Assembly: GCA_016935775.1 (NCBI GenBank)
Contig: JAFGQF010000243.1
Coordinates: 1-6,802 of the forward strand
Direction: 5' to 3'
Source of the DNA: Caldifarciminota bacterium
GTDB lineage: Bacteria > Hydrothermota > Tepidihabitantia > Tepidihabitantales > Tepidihabitantaceae
DNA: 6,802 nt
Shown here piece by piece: positions 1-6,802 of this stretch. A program made the translations under genes and the position numbers. Under the pieces are notes generated by a model that saw nothing but the letters and a program-made list of their open reading frames with translations, did not search any database and was not told where the DNA came from. Every line of letters begins with the position of its first letter. The stretch's first letter is position 1.

Positions 1-1
1 C

Positions 2-247
2 CCGGCGCTGGGCAACGTGACGTTGAGCTGGCAGTTGCCGTACGCGCAGCACGTGCGGGTGGCGGTGTACGACATGCTGGGCCGGCTGGTGCGGACGGTA
101 CAGGACGGCGAGAGCCCGGCCGGCACGGGTCGGGCGGTCTGGGACCGCAGGGACCAGCGCGGGCGCCGGGTATCGGCCGGTATCTACTTCGGCGAGTTGC
201 AGGCCGGCGGCAAGGCCGAGCGGAGAAAGCTGGTACTGGTGCGCTGA
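2..247 (+). CDS. C-terminal end of a secreted protein with FlgD-Ig-like / type IX sorting domain (5' truncated)
   Basis: This is the last 81 codons of a gene that begins before the window; the frame is open from base 2 to the TGA at 245-247. The visible protein has the pattern of a C-terminal FlgD-Ig-like or type A (TIGR04183-type) sorting domain: a beta strand with VRVAVYDMLGRLVRTV, a turn with PAGTG, an aromatic WDRRDQRGRRV segment, then AGIYFGEL and a basic end RRKLVLVR. In this family the domain directs export through the type IX system and is often removed or anchored at the outer surface. The functional part of the protein lies outside the window. A GTG at 17 is in frame but lies inside the domain, so it is unlikely to be a real start. 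Repeat copy 1 starts 30 bases after the stop. Family assignment is confident; substrate and role are unknown. Confidence 0.85.
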   Translation, partial: PALGNVTLSWQLPYAQHVRVAVYDMLGRLVRTVQDGESPAGTGRAVWDRRDQRGRRVSAGIYFGELQAGGKAERRKLVLVR

Positions 248-276
248 GCGTTGGTCGGACGCCGCGCAGCCGAGCA

Positions 277-392
277 GGCCGGTAAGTTGACCGGGTTGGG
301 GGGATGGTCTGTGCTTGGGGCCGGAACTGCCGAAAACCGGCGTAGTGGTGTTACATCCCCCTGACTCCCCGGCGCGGGGCTGCGACCCGGCG
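277..392 (+). repeat. 116-bp structured direct repeat, copy 1
   Basis: This copy matches 4266-4381 at 113 of 116 positions in the same orientation, with no gaps. The differences are all transitions, at 284 (A/G), 291 (C/T) and 314 (C/T). It lies 30 bases after the stop of the upstream surface-protein gene. On the + strand, 293-306 can pair with 354-367 as a 14-bp stem including three G-U pairs. Inside it 320-324 can pair with 337-341, and 367-370 can pair with 376-379 just outside. No T-run follows, so it does not look like a simple intrinsic terminator. It could be a dispersed intergenic element or a 3'-UTR RNA element; I do not recognise the family. Confidence 0.9.
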
Positions 393-446
393 GTGCTGGC
401 CAAGGTCCGCACCGACGTGTTCAGCGTCCCCGAGCCCAAGCCGTAG
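384..446 (+). pseudogene. Possible 3' remnant of a coding sequence fused to repeat copy 1
   Basis: From 393 to the TAG at 444-446, all 17 sense codons end in G or C, and the reading is VLAKVRTDVFSVPEPKP. This looks like the codon use of the real genes here. No plausible start with a ribosome binding site precedes it; in this frame the sequence is open back to a TGA at 288-290, through the repeat. The repeat copy ends at 392, exactly where this coding-like stretch begins. I infer a fragment of a gene whose 5' part was lost, or a chance open stretch in GC-rich DNA. No family is recognised. Confidence 0.25.
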
Positions 447-500
447 GCCGGGCGGGGGCCGACCGCATCGCGGGTGCCAGGCTGCGGCCAAGGCCGGGCG

Positions 501-528
501 TTGACAAGCGGGTGGGGTGAGCTAGTCT
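501..528 (+). promoter_or_regulatory. Possible sigma-70-type promoter for the propeller operon
   Basis: A perfect TTGACA at 501-506 is followed after 16 bases by TAGTCT at 523-528, a weak -10 match. Transcription would begin near 535, leaving a very short leader before the GTG at 546, which weakens the case. The same TTGACA hexamer precedes the activator gene at 4387. Confidence 0.3.
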
Positions 529-545
529 GTCCGCGAGGAGAATAG

Positions 546-2867
546 GTGCTGCGCCACGTCTTTCGCCTGGCGATTCTCGCGCTGGTCGCGACGGCGGTCC
601 CCGGCCAGTCCCTGGACAAGGTTATCCCGTTGGGTTCGGTGGGTTCGACGATGCGCTACCCGTGGCTGATGGCCCTCGACACTTCCAGTAACCGGCTGTT
701 CGTCACCGACGAGGAGGCGATGGAATTGCTGGCTATCGACGGCACCACACACGAGCGTGTCGCCTGGCTGCAGCTTCGTGAATGCGACTGGTGTCTGGGC
801 CTGCTTGCGTTGCCGGGGTACAACCGGGTCTGCGTGGTGGCAGAGGTCTCTGTCTCGTTCATTGATGCCGCGGCCTGCACGCTGGTGGCGCAGCACGACT
901 ACGATGATGCCGATATCGAACTGGTCGGCGGCGGCTGCAACCCCGCGAACGGCAAGGTCTACTGCGCTTTCGAGGACAGCGTGCTTGTCTTCGATGGCGC
1001 GACCGGCGAGCTGCGGACCCGGCTGGCAATTGGCTACACCGATGAATACGATGACTGGATGCCGTTTGCCGCCAGCCCGGCAAGCAACAAAGTCTACTTC
1101 CATGCCTGCGATGACGACACCTGGATCGGGGTGGTGGTGGTGGATGGTGCCGGCGACTCGGTCGTCGCCCGGGTATCCCTGGACCCCTGCAGCTGGGTTT
1201 CGACGATGTGCTACGACGACCGGAATGACATCGTCTGGTGCGGGGTGGAGGATTCCTGCGTGCGGGTCATCGGCATCGACTGCCGGACCGACAGCATAGT
1301 CGCCGACATACCCCTCGGTGACGAGTCGTACCCGACCACGATGACCTACGACAGTGTCCACGACCGCGTCTACTGCGCCACTGATGGGTCCGGGCTGGCG
1401 GTGATTGACGCAGGCGGGCGGCGGCTGCGGGTCGTGGAGAATGTCCGGGGCTGGATCACGAGACTGGCCGTTGGCCAGCACGGTCGCAAGCTCTACTGCG
1501 CGGATGAGGACTACGGGGAGCTGCTGGTCTACGACCTCGACTGGGAGCAGTTCGTGGATGAAGTCGAAGGCGTCTCCTACGCGGTAGCGCTGGCCTGGAA
1601 CCCTCTGACCGCCGAGGTCTGCTGCGTTGACTATGACTGGCGGGCGGTGCTGTTCATTGACCCGGGCCGCGATTCGCTGGTCGCGAGAACCAGTACCTGG
1701 GCCGTGCCGCACAGCCCGGTGTTTGACGCCGCCAACCTCCGGCTGAGCCTGGTCGGGCCGGACCCGGACGTGGTGAGCGTGGTGGACACCCGGGATGATG
1801 TTTTCGTCGGTGAAGTGGATGTCGGTTTCAACATCGCCGCCCTGTGTTGGAACGAGTCAAGCCGGTTACTGTTCGCCGGCGGTACTGGCGCGAACTCGGT
1901 GGCGGTGATTGACCCGGCGGCGATGGAGGTAGTCGGAACACTGCGCGTGCATGACCCGGACACACTGGTGACCTGCGGCGACCGGGTGTACTGCTGCGGC
2001 TCGATGAGCGACGGCGTCACCGTACTGGCCGGCGACGGCAGTCGCGTGCTCGATACGATCCCGCTGGGCTTCCGGGCGGACGGGTGCCTGCTCAGTTGCG
2101 AAACGGGCCGGTTGTACGTTGTGGGACGGGGAGACGAGGGCCTGGCGGTGGTTGACCTGGCGGCCGAGCGCCTGCTTGCCGTGCTGCCGCTGGCCGACGG
2201 CCGCCACGAACTGCTGGCCGAGTCGCCGGCCGAGGGGCGGCTGTACTGCCAGTCCGGCGGGGAACTGGTGTCCTATGACACGCGCGGTCTGAGCGTTCGA
2301 CCTGGTCCTGTCCTGGGGGGTGTGCCGACTTCGCTGTGCACGGACCCGGCGAGCGGTCAGGTACTCTGCGGCCTGACATCAGGGGAGCTGGTTCGGATCG
2401 ACCCGCGCGTTGACACGGTGGCAGGCCGCCTCGGCCTGCCCGAGGTTGCCGATGCCCTTGGCATTGACCGGAACAGCGGGCTGGCCTGCTGGGTCGGGGA
2501 GAGCCTGGTCGGGTTCGTGGACGGGCGCACCTTCAAGGCACGCGGCGCACTCCCGGTTTCCGGGGTGCTCAGCCATCTGGTCTGCGACGAGATCGAGAGC
2601 CGTGTGTTCGTGTTGTCGGTGAGTTCGGTCGTGGCGATACGCGGTCCGGAGCAGGGGCCTGACCTGTGGAGCGCGACCGGGCCTTCGCTGGTCGGCCGTA
2701 CGGTCAGGCTGTACGGTTCCAACGCCGCTGCTCTGCACGACGTGACCGGCCGTCGCGTGATGTCTCTAGTCCCGGGAGAGAACCGGCTGCTCGGACTCGC
2801 GCCCGGGACCTATTTCCTGGTGCAGGATGGCCGCGGCGGGGCGCAGAAGGTCGTGTTGCCGCGATAG
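546..2867 (+). CDS. Secreted YVTN-type multi-repeat beta-propeller protein with C-terminal sorting domain
   Basis: This is a 773-residue exported protein. The GTG start is supported by AGGAG at 536-540, five bases upstream. Residues 1 to about 21 form a signal peptide: MLRH, a hydrophobic stretch, then a cleavage region near VPGQ. Residues about 27-703 hold roughly 16 degenerate repeats of about 42 residues, each with a strand like KVYCAFED or RLYVVGRG, then a VVD/VID strand. This is the YVTN/NHL-like propeller pattern, and the number fits two propellers of seven or eight blades. Residues about 722-773 resemble a type IX sorting domain (LHDVTGRRV, then LAPGTYFLV, then KVVLPR). The protein has about 27 cysteines, often in the VYC/LYC strand. 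Such propellers are usually binding or scaffold modules at the cell surface; no enzyme motif is visible and the ligand is unknown. The next gene starts three bases after its stop, so the two are cotranscribed. Long open frames on the opposite strand are GC shadows. Confidence 0.9.
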   Translation: MLRHVFRLAILALVATAVPGQSLDKVIPLGSVGSTMRYPWLMALDTSSNRLFVTDEEAMELLAIDGTTHERVAWLQLRECDWCLGLLALPGYNRVCVVAEVSVSFIDAAACTLVAQHDYDDADIELVGGGCNPANGKVYCAFEDSVLVFDGATGELRTRLAIGYTDEYDDWMPFAASPASNKVYFHACDDDTWIGVVVVDGAGDSVVARVSLDPCSWVSTMCYDDRNDIVWCGVEDSCVRVIGIDCRTDSIVADIPLGDESYPTTMTYDSVHDRVYCATDGSGLAVIDAGGRRLRVVENVRGWITRLAVGQHGRKLYCADEDYGELLVYDLDWEQFVDEVEGVSYAVALAWNPLTAEVCCVDYDWRAVLFIDPGRDSLVARTSTWAVPHSPVFDAANLRLSLVGPDPDVVSVVDTRDDVFVGEVDVGFNIAALCWNESSRLLFAGGTGANSVAVIDPAAMEVVGTLRVHDPDTLVTCGDRVYCCGSMSDGVTVLAGDGSRVLDTIPLGFRADGCLLSCETGRLYVVGRGDEGLAVVDLAAERLLAVLPLADGRHELLAESPAEGRLYCQSGGELVSYDTRGLSVRPGPVLGGVPTSLCTDPASGQVLCGLTSGELVRIDPRVDTVAGRLGLPEVADALGIDRNSGLACWVGESLVGFVDGRTFKARGALPVSGVLSHLVCDEIESRVFVLSVSSVVAIRGPEQGPDLWSATGPSLVGRTVRLYGSNAAALHDVTGRRVMSLVPGENRLLGLAPGTYFLVQDGRGGAQKVVLPR

Positions 2868-2870
2868 ACG

Positions 2871-4274
2871 ATGACCGCACTGCACAGGACATTGGTAGCG
2901 GCAGTCCTGTCCGGGTTGGTCATCGCCGGTTGCCAGGTCAACCGGGTGCCGTTGGTCGAGGCGCCGGCCGGCGAGCCGGCCTGCGAACTCGGCGACCGAT
3001 ACGAGGTGAGGGTCAGCGCGAACGACCCGGACGCCAACCTCGTCAGCCTGCGGGTTGACTGGGGTGATGGGGACACGACCGGCTGGAGCGAATGGGTGGA
3101 GAGCGGGACCGAGGTTCGATTCGCGCACTACTGGCCCCAAGTCGGGATGTACCGGCTGTCGGTACAGACCGAGGATACCCGCGGTCATCAGTCCGACTGG
3201 TCGTCGAGATTGCAGGTTGAGGTACTGCCCCGCACCGGCAGCCTGGCCTGGACCTACGGTACCGGCGACGACGTCCGGTCTGCCCCGGCAGTAGGAACGG
3301 ATGGAACCGTGTACATCGGGTCGGACGACAGGTACCTGTATGCGCTGAGGCCGGGCGGCACCAGGAAATGGCGGTACTGGGCCGGTTCTTACGTCCGGTC
3401 GGCCCCGGCAGTCGCCGAGGACGGCACCATCTACTTCGGGTCGAATGACGACCGCCTCCACGCTGTCAACCCGGACGGCTCCGCGCGCTGGTCCTTCGAG
3501 ACCGGAGACGACGTCGGTTCTCCGGCGATCGGCACCGACGGCACAGTCTATGTCGGGTCAGAGGACGACCGGCTCTACGCGGTGAACCCGGACGGTTCGA
3601 AGCGCTGGGAGTTCAGGGTAGGAGGCAACCTCTCCGCGCCCGCTGTCGGCGCGGACGGGACCGTCTACTTCGGGTCGCTGGATGACTGTCTCTACGCGGT
3701 CGCCCCGGACGGCAGCCCGCAGTGGGAGTACGAGGCCGGCGACGATATCAGGTCGAGCCCGGCCATCGGGCCGGGCGGGGAACTCTACTTCTGCGCCGAC
3801 GACGGGAAGCTCTACTGTCTGAGTGCTGGGGGGCAGGAGAACTGGACATTCTCCTCGGGGTCAGCGGCGCGTTGTTCCCCGGTCATCGGCCGCGACGGGA
3901 CCATCTATTTCGGGTCGAGGGACAACAAGCTGTACGCGGTCAACCCGGACGGGACCGAGAAGTGGTCGCTGAAGGCCGGGGGGGATATCGACGGGTCGCC
4001 CGCCCTTACCCGGGATGGAACGGTGTGCTTCGGCAGCGACGACGGCTGGTTGTACGCGGTTCACCCGGACGGCACCGTGAAGTGGAAGCTGGAGCTGCCG
4101 GACGACATAACCAGCTCCCCGGCCTTCGGGGCGGACGGTACAGTCTACGTCGGCTGCCGAAACGGTCGGCTCTATGCCGTGGTCGCCCGCGAACCGCTGT
4201 CCGACGCTCCCTGGCCGAAGTTCCATCGCGACAACCGGAACACCGGCCGCGCCGGCGGGGCACCCGGCCGGTGA
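2871..4274 (+). CDS. Lipoprotein with PKD-like domain and eight-repeat PQQ-like beta-propeller
   Basis: This is a 467-residue lipoprotein. Residues 1-21 are a lipoprotein signal with lipobox I18-A19-G20-C21, so mature protein is probably membrane anchored through C21. Residues about 27-121 form a PKD/Ig-like domain with the VDWGDGD motif. Residues 123-441 are eight repeats of 39-41 residues with the pattern SAPAVG-DGTVYFGS-DDRLYAVNPDG-W, as in PQQ_2/BamB-like propellers. Eight is the classic blade number for this fold. A tail with PWPKFHRDNRNTGR (448-461) resembles the end cap seen in related propellers. The repeats are of the structural type and no quinoprotein dehydrogenase catalytic domain is present, so I do not infer PQQ binding. 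The ATG lies three bases after the preceding stop, with no clear Shine-Dalgarno, suggesting translational coupling. Its last two codons and stop lie inside repeat copy 2. The role is probably surface or periplasmic binding; the partner is unknown. Confidence 0.9.
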   Translation: MTALHRTLVAAVLSGLVIAGCQVNRVPLVEAPAGEPACELGDRYEVRVSANDPDANLVSLRVDWGDGDTTGWSEWVESGTEVRFAHYWPQVGMYRLSVQTEDTRGHQSDWSSRLQVEVLPRTGSLAWTYGTGDDVRSAPAVGTDGTVYIGSDDRYLYALRPGGTRKWRYWAGSYVRSAPAVAEDGTIYFGSNDDRLHAVNPDGSARWSFETGDDVGSPAIGTDGTVYVGSEDDRLYAVNPDGSKRWEFRVGGNLSAPAVGADGTVYFGSLDDCLYAVAPDGSPQWEYEAGDDIRSSPAIGPGGELYFCADDGKLYCLSAGGQENWTFSSGSAARCSPVIGRDGTIYFGSRDNKLYAVNPDGTEKWSLKAGGDIDGSPALTRDGTVCFGSDDGWLYAVHPDGTVKWKLELPDDITSSPAFGADGTVYVGCRNGRLYAVVAREPLSDAPWPKFHRDNRNTGRAGGAPGR

Positions 4275-4381
4275 GTTGATCGGGTTGGGGGGATGGTCTG
4301 TGTTTGGGGCCGGAACTGCCGAAAACCGGCGTAGTGGTGTTACATCCCCCTGACTCCCCGGCGCGGGGCTGCGACCCGGCG
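4266..4381 (+). repeat. 116-bp structured direct repeat, copy 2
   Basis: This is the second copy of the element at 277-392, offset by 3,989 bases and 113/116 identical. It starts within the final Gly-Arg-stop codons of the PQQ-like lipoprotein gene. The A/G difference at its eighth base gives TGA here and TAA in copy 1 in the matching frame. The 14-bp stem is preserved (4282-4295 with 4343-4356), as are the inner hairpin (4309-4313 with 4326-4330) and the right hairpin (4356-4359 with 4365-4368). Its right end lies six bases before the -35 box of the activator promoter. Confidence 0.9.
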
Positions 4382-4386
4382 TTAGC

Positions 4387-4415
4387 TTGACAATTGTCGC
4401 CTGAGACACTATTGT
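4387..4415 (+). promoter_or_regulatory. Sigma-70-type promoter of the sigma-54 activator gene
   Basis: TTGACA at 4387-4392, a 17-base spacer and TATTGT at 4410-4415 form a good housekeeping-type promoter. The predicted start near 4422 leaves a leader of about 65 bases to the GTG at 4487. This fits constitutive or repressor-controlled expression of the activator, independent of sigma-54. The -35 and -10 boxes are each overlapped by a GACA/TGTC palindrome, described separately. Confidence 0.6.
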
Positions 4416-4416
4416 C
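4389..4416. promoter_or_regulatory. Paired GACA/TGTC palindromes overlapping the promoter (possible operator)
   Basis: GACAATTGTC at 4389-4398 is a perfect 10-bp palindrome overlapping the -35 box. GACA-CTAT-TGTC at 4405-4416, extended by A/T to 4404-4417, is a second inverted repeat overlapping the -10 box. The centres are 17 bases apart. Both use the half-site GACA, so one dimeric regulator could cover the promoter. The binding protein is not identified; self-repression by the downstream activator is one option. Confidence 0.35.
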
Positions 4417-4486
4417 TGGTTACGATGGCAGGCGGACTTCGGCCGGCAGGGCATCGCGCTCGGCAGTGCGACATCGGGGGAGCGTC

Positions 4487-5845
<1,359 letters not shown>

Positions 5846-5874
5846 CCGCCCCCGACAACAGCCCGGTTTCTGTC

Positions 5875-5907
5875 TCTCCCCGGAGAATGTCGTTCTCCCC
5901 GGGGAGA
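5875..5907 (+). terminator. Strong hairpin after the activator gene, terminator-like
   Basis: Bases 5875-5887 can pair with 5893-5907 as a 13-bp stem with a two-base bulge (5899-5900) and a five-base loop. It begins 30 bases after the activator stop. No T-run follows, so intrinsic termination is uncertain; it could also protect the 3' end of the transcript. Confidence 0.4.
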
Positions 5908-6002
5908 CAACCAGGATTTCCCGTCAACCTGCCCGCCTCCGAGGCTGCACCGGCCCGCGGCCTCGTTTTCCACCGCCGGCCCTTGCCCCGCAGGCTGTCG
6001 GC

Positions 6003-6048
6003 ACGCCTGCCCGGCAGCGTCCCCGCGTCGTCATCCTGCGGCAGGCGT
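6003..6048. promoter_or_regulatory. Palindrome cluster, candidate upstream activator site
   Basis: ACGCCTGCC at 6003-6011 and GGCAGGCGT at 6040-6048 are a perfect 9-bp inverted repeat. Each arm also lies in a shorter palindrome: CTGCC-C-GGCAG (6007-6017) and CCTGC-G-GCAGG (6035-6045). A further GCAGGC lies at 5990-5995. The two palindrome centres lie about 105 and 77 bases before the start predicted from the -24/-12 promoter, which is the usual range for enhancer-binding sites. That the neighbouring activator binds here is inference. Confidence 0.35.
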
Positions 6049-6090
6049 CTGAGCGGACCCCGGTACGGCGGCGAAGCGTGTTTTCCCACC

Positions 6091-6106
6091 TGGCACGGTC
6101 GGTGCA
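6091..6106 (+). promoter_or_regulatory. Sigma-54 (-24/-12) promoter of the lipoprotein gene
   Basis: TGGCACGGTCGGTGCA matches the sigma-54 consensus TGGCACG-N4-TTGCW at every defined position except one (G at 6102 for T). The invariant GG (6092-6093) and GC (6104-6105) have the required ten bases between them. The predicted start is about 6117, giving a leader of about 98 bases before the ATG at 6215. A sigma-54 activator gene lies directly upstream. Confidence 0.72.
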
Positions 6107-6133
6107 TAACCACCTCTTATGAACGGTGCGCGC

Positions 6134-6193
6134 GGCCCGGCCCCTGCCGGGTCAGTGCATCACGGCAAGCGAAACGAGGTACACCTTGGTACC
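6134..6193 (+). other. Leader hairpins upstream of the lipoprotein gene
   Basis: In the predicted leader, 6134-6140 can pair with 6147-6153 (seven pairs including one G-U, six-base loop), and GGTAC at 6178-6182 can pair with GTACC at 6189-6193. The second ends eight bases before the AGGAGG. They could affect RNA stability or translation; neither resembles a known riboswitch. Confidence 0.25.
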
Positions 6194-6214
6194 CGAACAG
6201 AAGGAGGAAAGAAG

Positions 6215-6802
6215 ATGGACCCCAAACGTATCGCACCACTGCTGGCAGTGGCGGCGGCGGGACTGGTCGGACTGCTCTTCGGTTGCGGTGAGCTGAACCA
6301 CGACCCCGTCATCACTTCGCTGACCGCCACGCCGGACACCACGGTGAGGCCCGGGGCGGTCATCGTGCTCGCCGTCAGCGCCACGGACGTGGACGACGAT
6401 TCACTGGCCTTTTCGTGGAGCGCCACGGCCGGGACACTCTCGGCCACCACAGGTGAGAGCGTCGAGTGGACCGCGCCTGACAGCGCCACCGCCGGCACCG
6501 TCACCGTGGCGTGCAGCGATGGCCAGGGAGGCGAGGATTCGGCATTCAAGGCCGTCAACTCGCGAGCCTGGCTTGAATTCGACATGGATGGCTACACGCC
6601 GGATTCGACCCACCTGGCTAACCCCGGCTTGACCGAAGCGGAGTTCACATTCGAGCTCGACGGTGACCCTTTCCCGCCCGGTTCCGTCGCCGATTCGGTT
6701 TTCATCACGACCGATTTCGTGCCCGACACGCTGGCTCTCGAGGGGTTCGACGTGTGGGTCGTCTCGCCGACCGGGACCGCGTCGCTGATCTACGACGGCA
6801 AC
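6215..6802 (+). CDS. Lipoprotein with Ig/PKD-like domain (3' truncated)
   Basis: The frame is open from the ATG at 6215 to the window end, giving 196 residues of an incomplete protein. The start is well supported by AGGAGG at 6202-6207, seven bases upstream. Residues 1-24 are a lipoprotein signal: MDPKR, a hydrophobic Ala/Leu/Val segment and the lipobox L21-F22-G23-C24. Residues about 28-117 resemble an Ig/PKD-like domain (DPVITSLTATP, then SATDVDDDSLAFSWSA, then VTVACSDGQGG). The rest, to 196, is beta-rich and acidic; FDVWVVSPTGTASLIYDG vaguely resembles the strand and loop of a proprotein-convertase P-domain, but this is weak. It is probably anchored in the inner or outer membrane and may be a surface adhesin or binding protein. 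A -24/-12 promoter upstream suggests sigma-54 control. Any enzymatic domain would lie beyond the window. Confidence 0.88.
   Translation, partial: MDPKRIAPLLAVAAAGLVGLLFGCGELNHDPVITSLTATPDTTVRPGAVIVLAVSATDVDDDSLAFSWSATAGTLSATTGESVEWTAPDSATAGTVTVACSDGQGGEDSAFKAVNSRAWLEFDMDGYTPDSTHLANPGLTEAEFTFELDGDPFPPGSVADSVFITTDFVPDTLALEGFDVWVVSPTGTASLIYDGN

Larger units (their letters stand above)
5846..6214. other. 369-bp regulatory spacer between activator and lipoprotein genes
   Basis: I see no credible gene here; an open frame at 5887-6291 has no ribosome binding site, clashes with the better-supported downstream gene and resembles no family. The spacer holds a strong hairpin just after the activator gene, a cluster of GC-rich palindromes at 5990-6048, a -24/-12 promoter at 6091-6106, and a leader with two small hairpins and a strong Shine-Dalgarno. 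Confidence 0.7.

Noticed and set aside
293..320. Possible G-quadruplex in the repeat
   Set aside because: The G runs are uneven and the longest run is needed for the stronger 14-bp stem; I cannot separate the two without experiment.
277..392. Repeat as intrinsic terminator, CRISPR unit or insertion-sequence end
   Set aside because: No T-run follows the stems, there are only two copies nearly 4 kb apart with no spacers, and there is no transposase gene or target duplication in the window.
522..1712. A 396-codon open frame on the - strand
   Set aside because: It lies antisense to the YVTN-type propeller gene, has a low-complexity Pro/Arg/His/Asp/Val composition and no recognisable domain, and the + strand protein has a signal peptide, repeats and a sorting domain. 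It is a GC-rich shadow.
3237..4193. Roughly 120-bp tandem similarity at the DNA level
   Set aside because: It is explained by the eight repeats of the PQQ-like propeller, not by a separate DNA repeat element.
4394..4486. Longer activator start at a TTG giving 31 more residues
   Set aside because: The TTG lies between the promoter boxes and has no ribosome binding site; the added residues resemble no receiver extension, and GTG at 4487 has a purine-rich site upstream.
5887..6291. A 134-codon open frame on the + strand
   Set aside because: It has no ribosome binding site, would span the -24/-12 promoter and overlaps the well-supported lipoprotein gene in another frame.

Overview
The window is GC-rich bacterial DNA in which every convincing gene reads on the + strand. 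It carries exported beta-propeller proteins, C-terminal sorting domains of the type IX secretion / FlgD-Ig-like kind, lipoproteins with PKD/Ig-like modules, and a sigma-54 activator. This mix points to the FCB (Fibrobacteres-Chlorobi-Bacteroidetes) or candidate-phylum sphere. The cysteine-bearing YVTN-type propeller motif (VYC/LYC followed by an acidic loop) reminds me of candidate division WOR-3 proteins. That placement rests on protein style, not on a marker gene.

Layout: 2-247 is the 3' end of a secreted protein that ends in a sorting domain. 248-545 is a spacer with the first copy of a 116-bp repeat, a short coding-like remnant and a possible promoter. 546-2867 and 2871-4274 form a tight two-gene operon: a roughly 16-repeat YVTN-like propeller protein with a sorting domain, then a lipoprotein with a PKD-like domain and an eight-repeat PQQ-like propeller. 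The second repeat copy (113/116 identical, same orientation) begins inside the last codons of that operon and runs into the promoter region of the next gene. 4487-5845 encodes an NtrC-family sigma-54 activator. 5846-6214 is regulatory DNA with a strong hairpin, palindromes and a good -24/-12 promoter. From 6215 to the window end runs a lipoprotein gene that is cut off.

Three points stand out. (1) The activator's AAA+ and DNA-binding parts look intact, but its receiver domain has lost the acidic pair, the Thr and the Lys used in phosphorylation while keeping Asp53. (2) A sigma-54 promoter with a suitable upstream palindromic region lies directly downstream of the activator gene and reads into the lipoprotein gene, which suggests a local activator-target pair. 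(3) A direct repeat with a predicted RNA structure sits at the 3' end of two different surface-protein genes and brackets the propeller operon.

Taken together, this looks like a cell-surface protein locus with its own sigma-54 switch. What the surface proteins bind cannot be read from the sequence.
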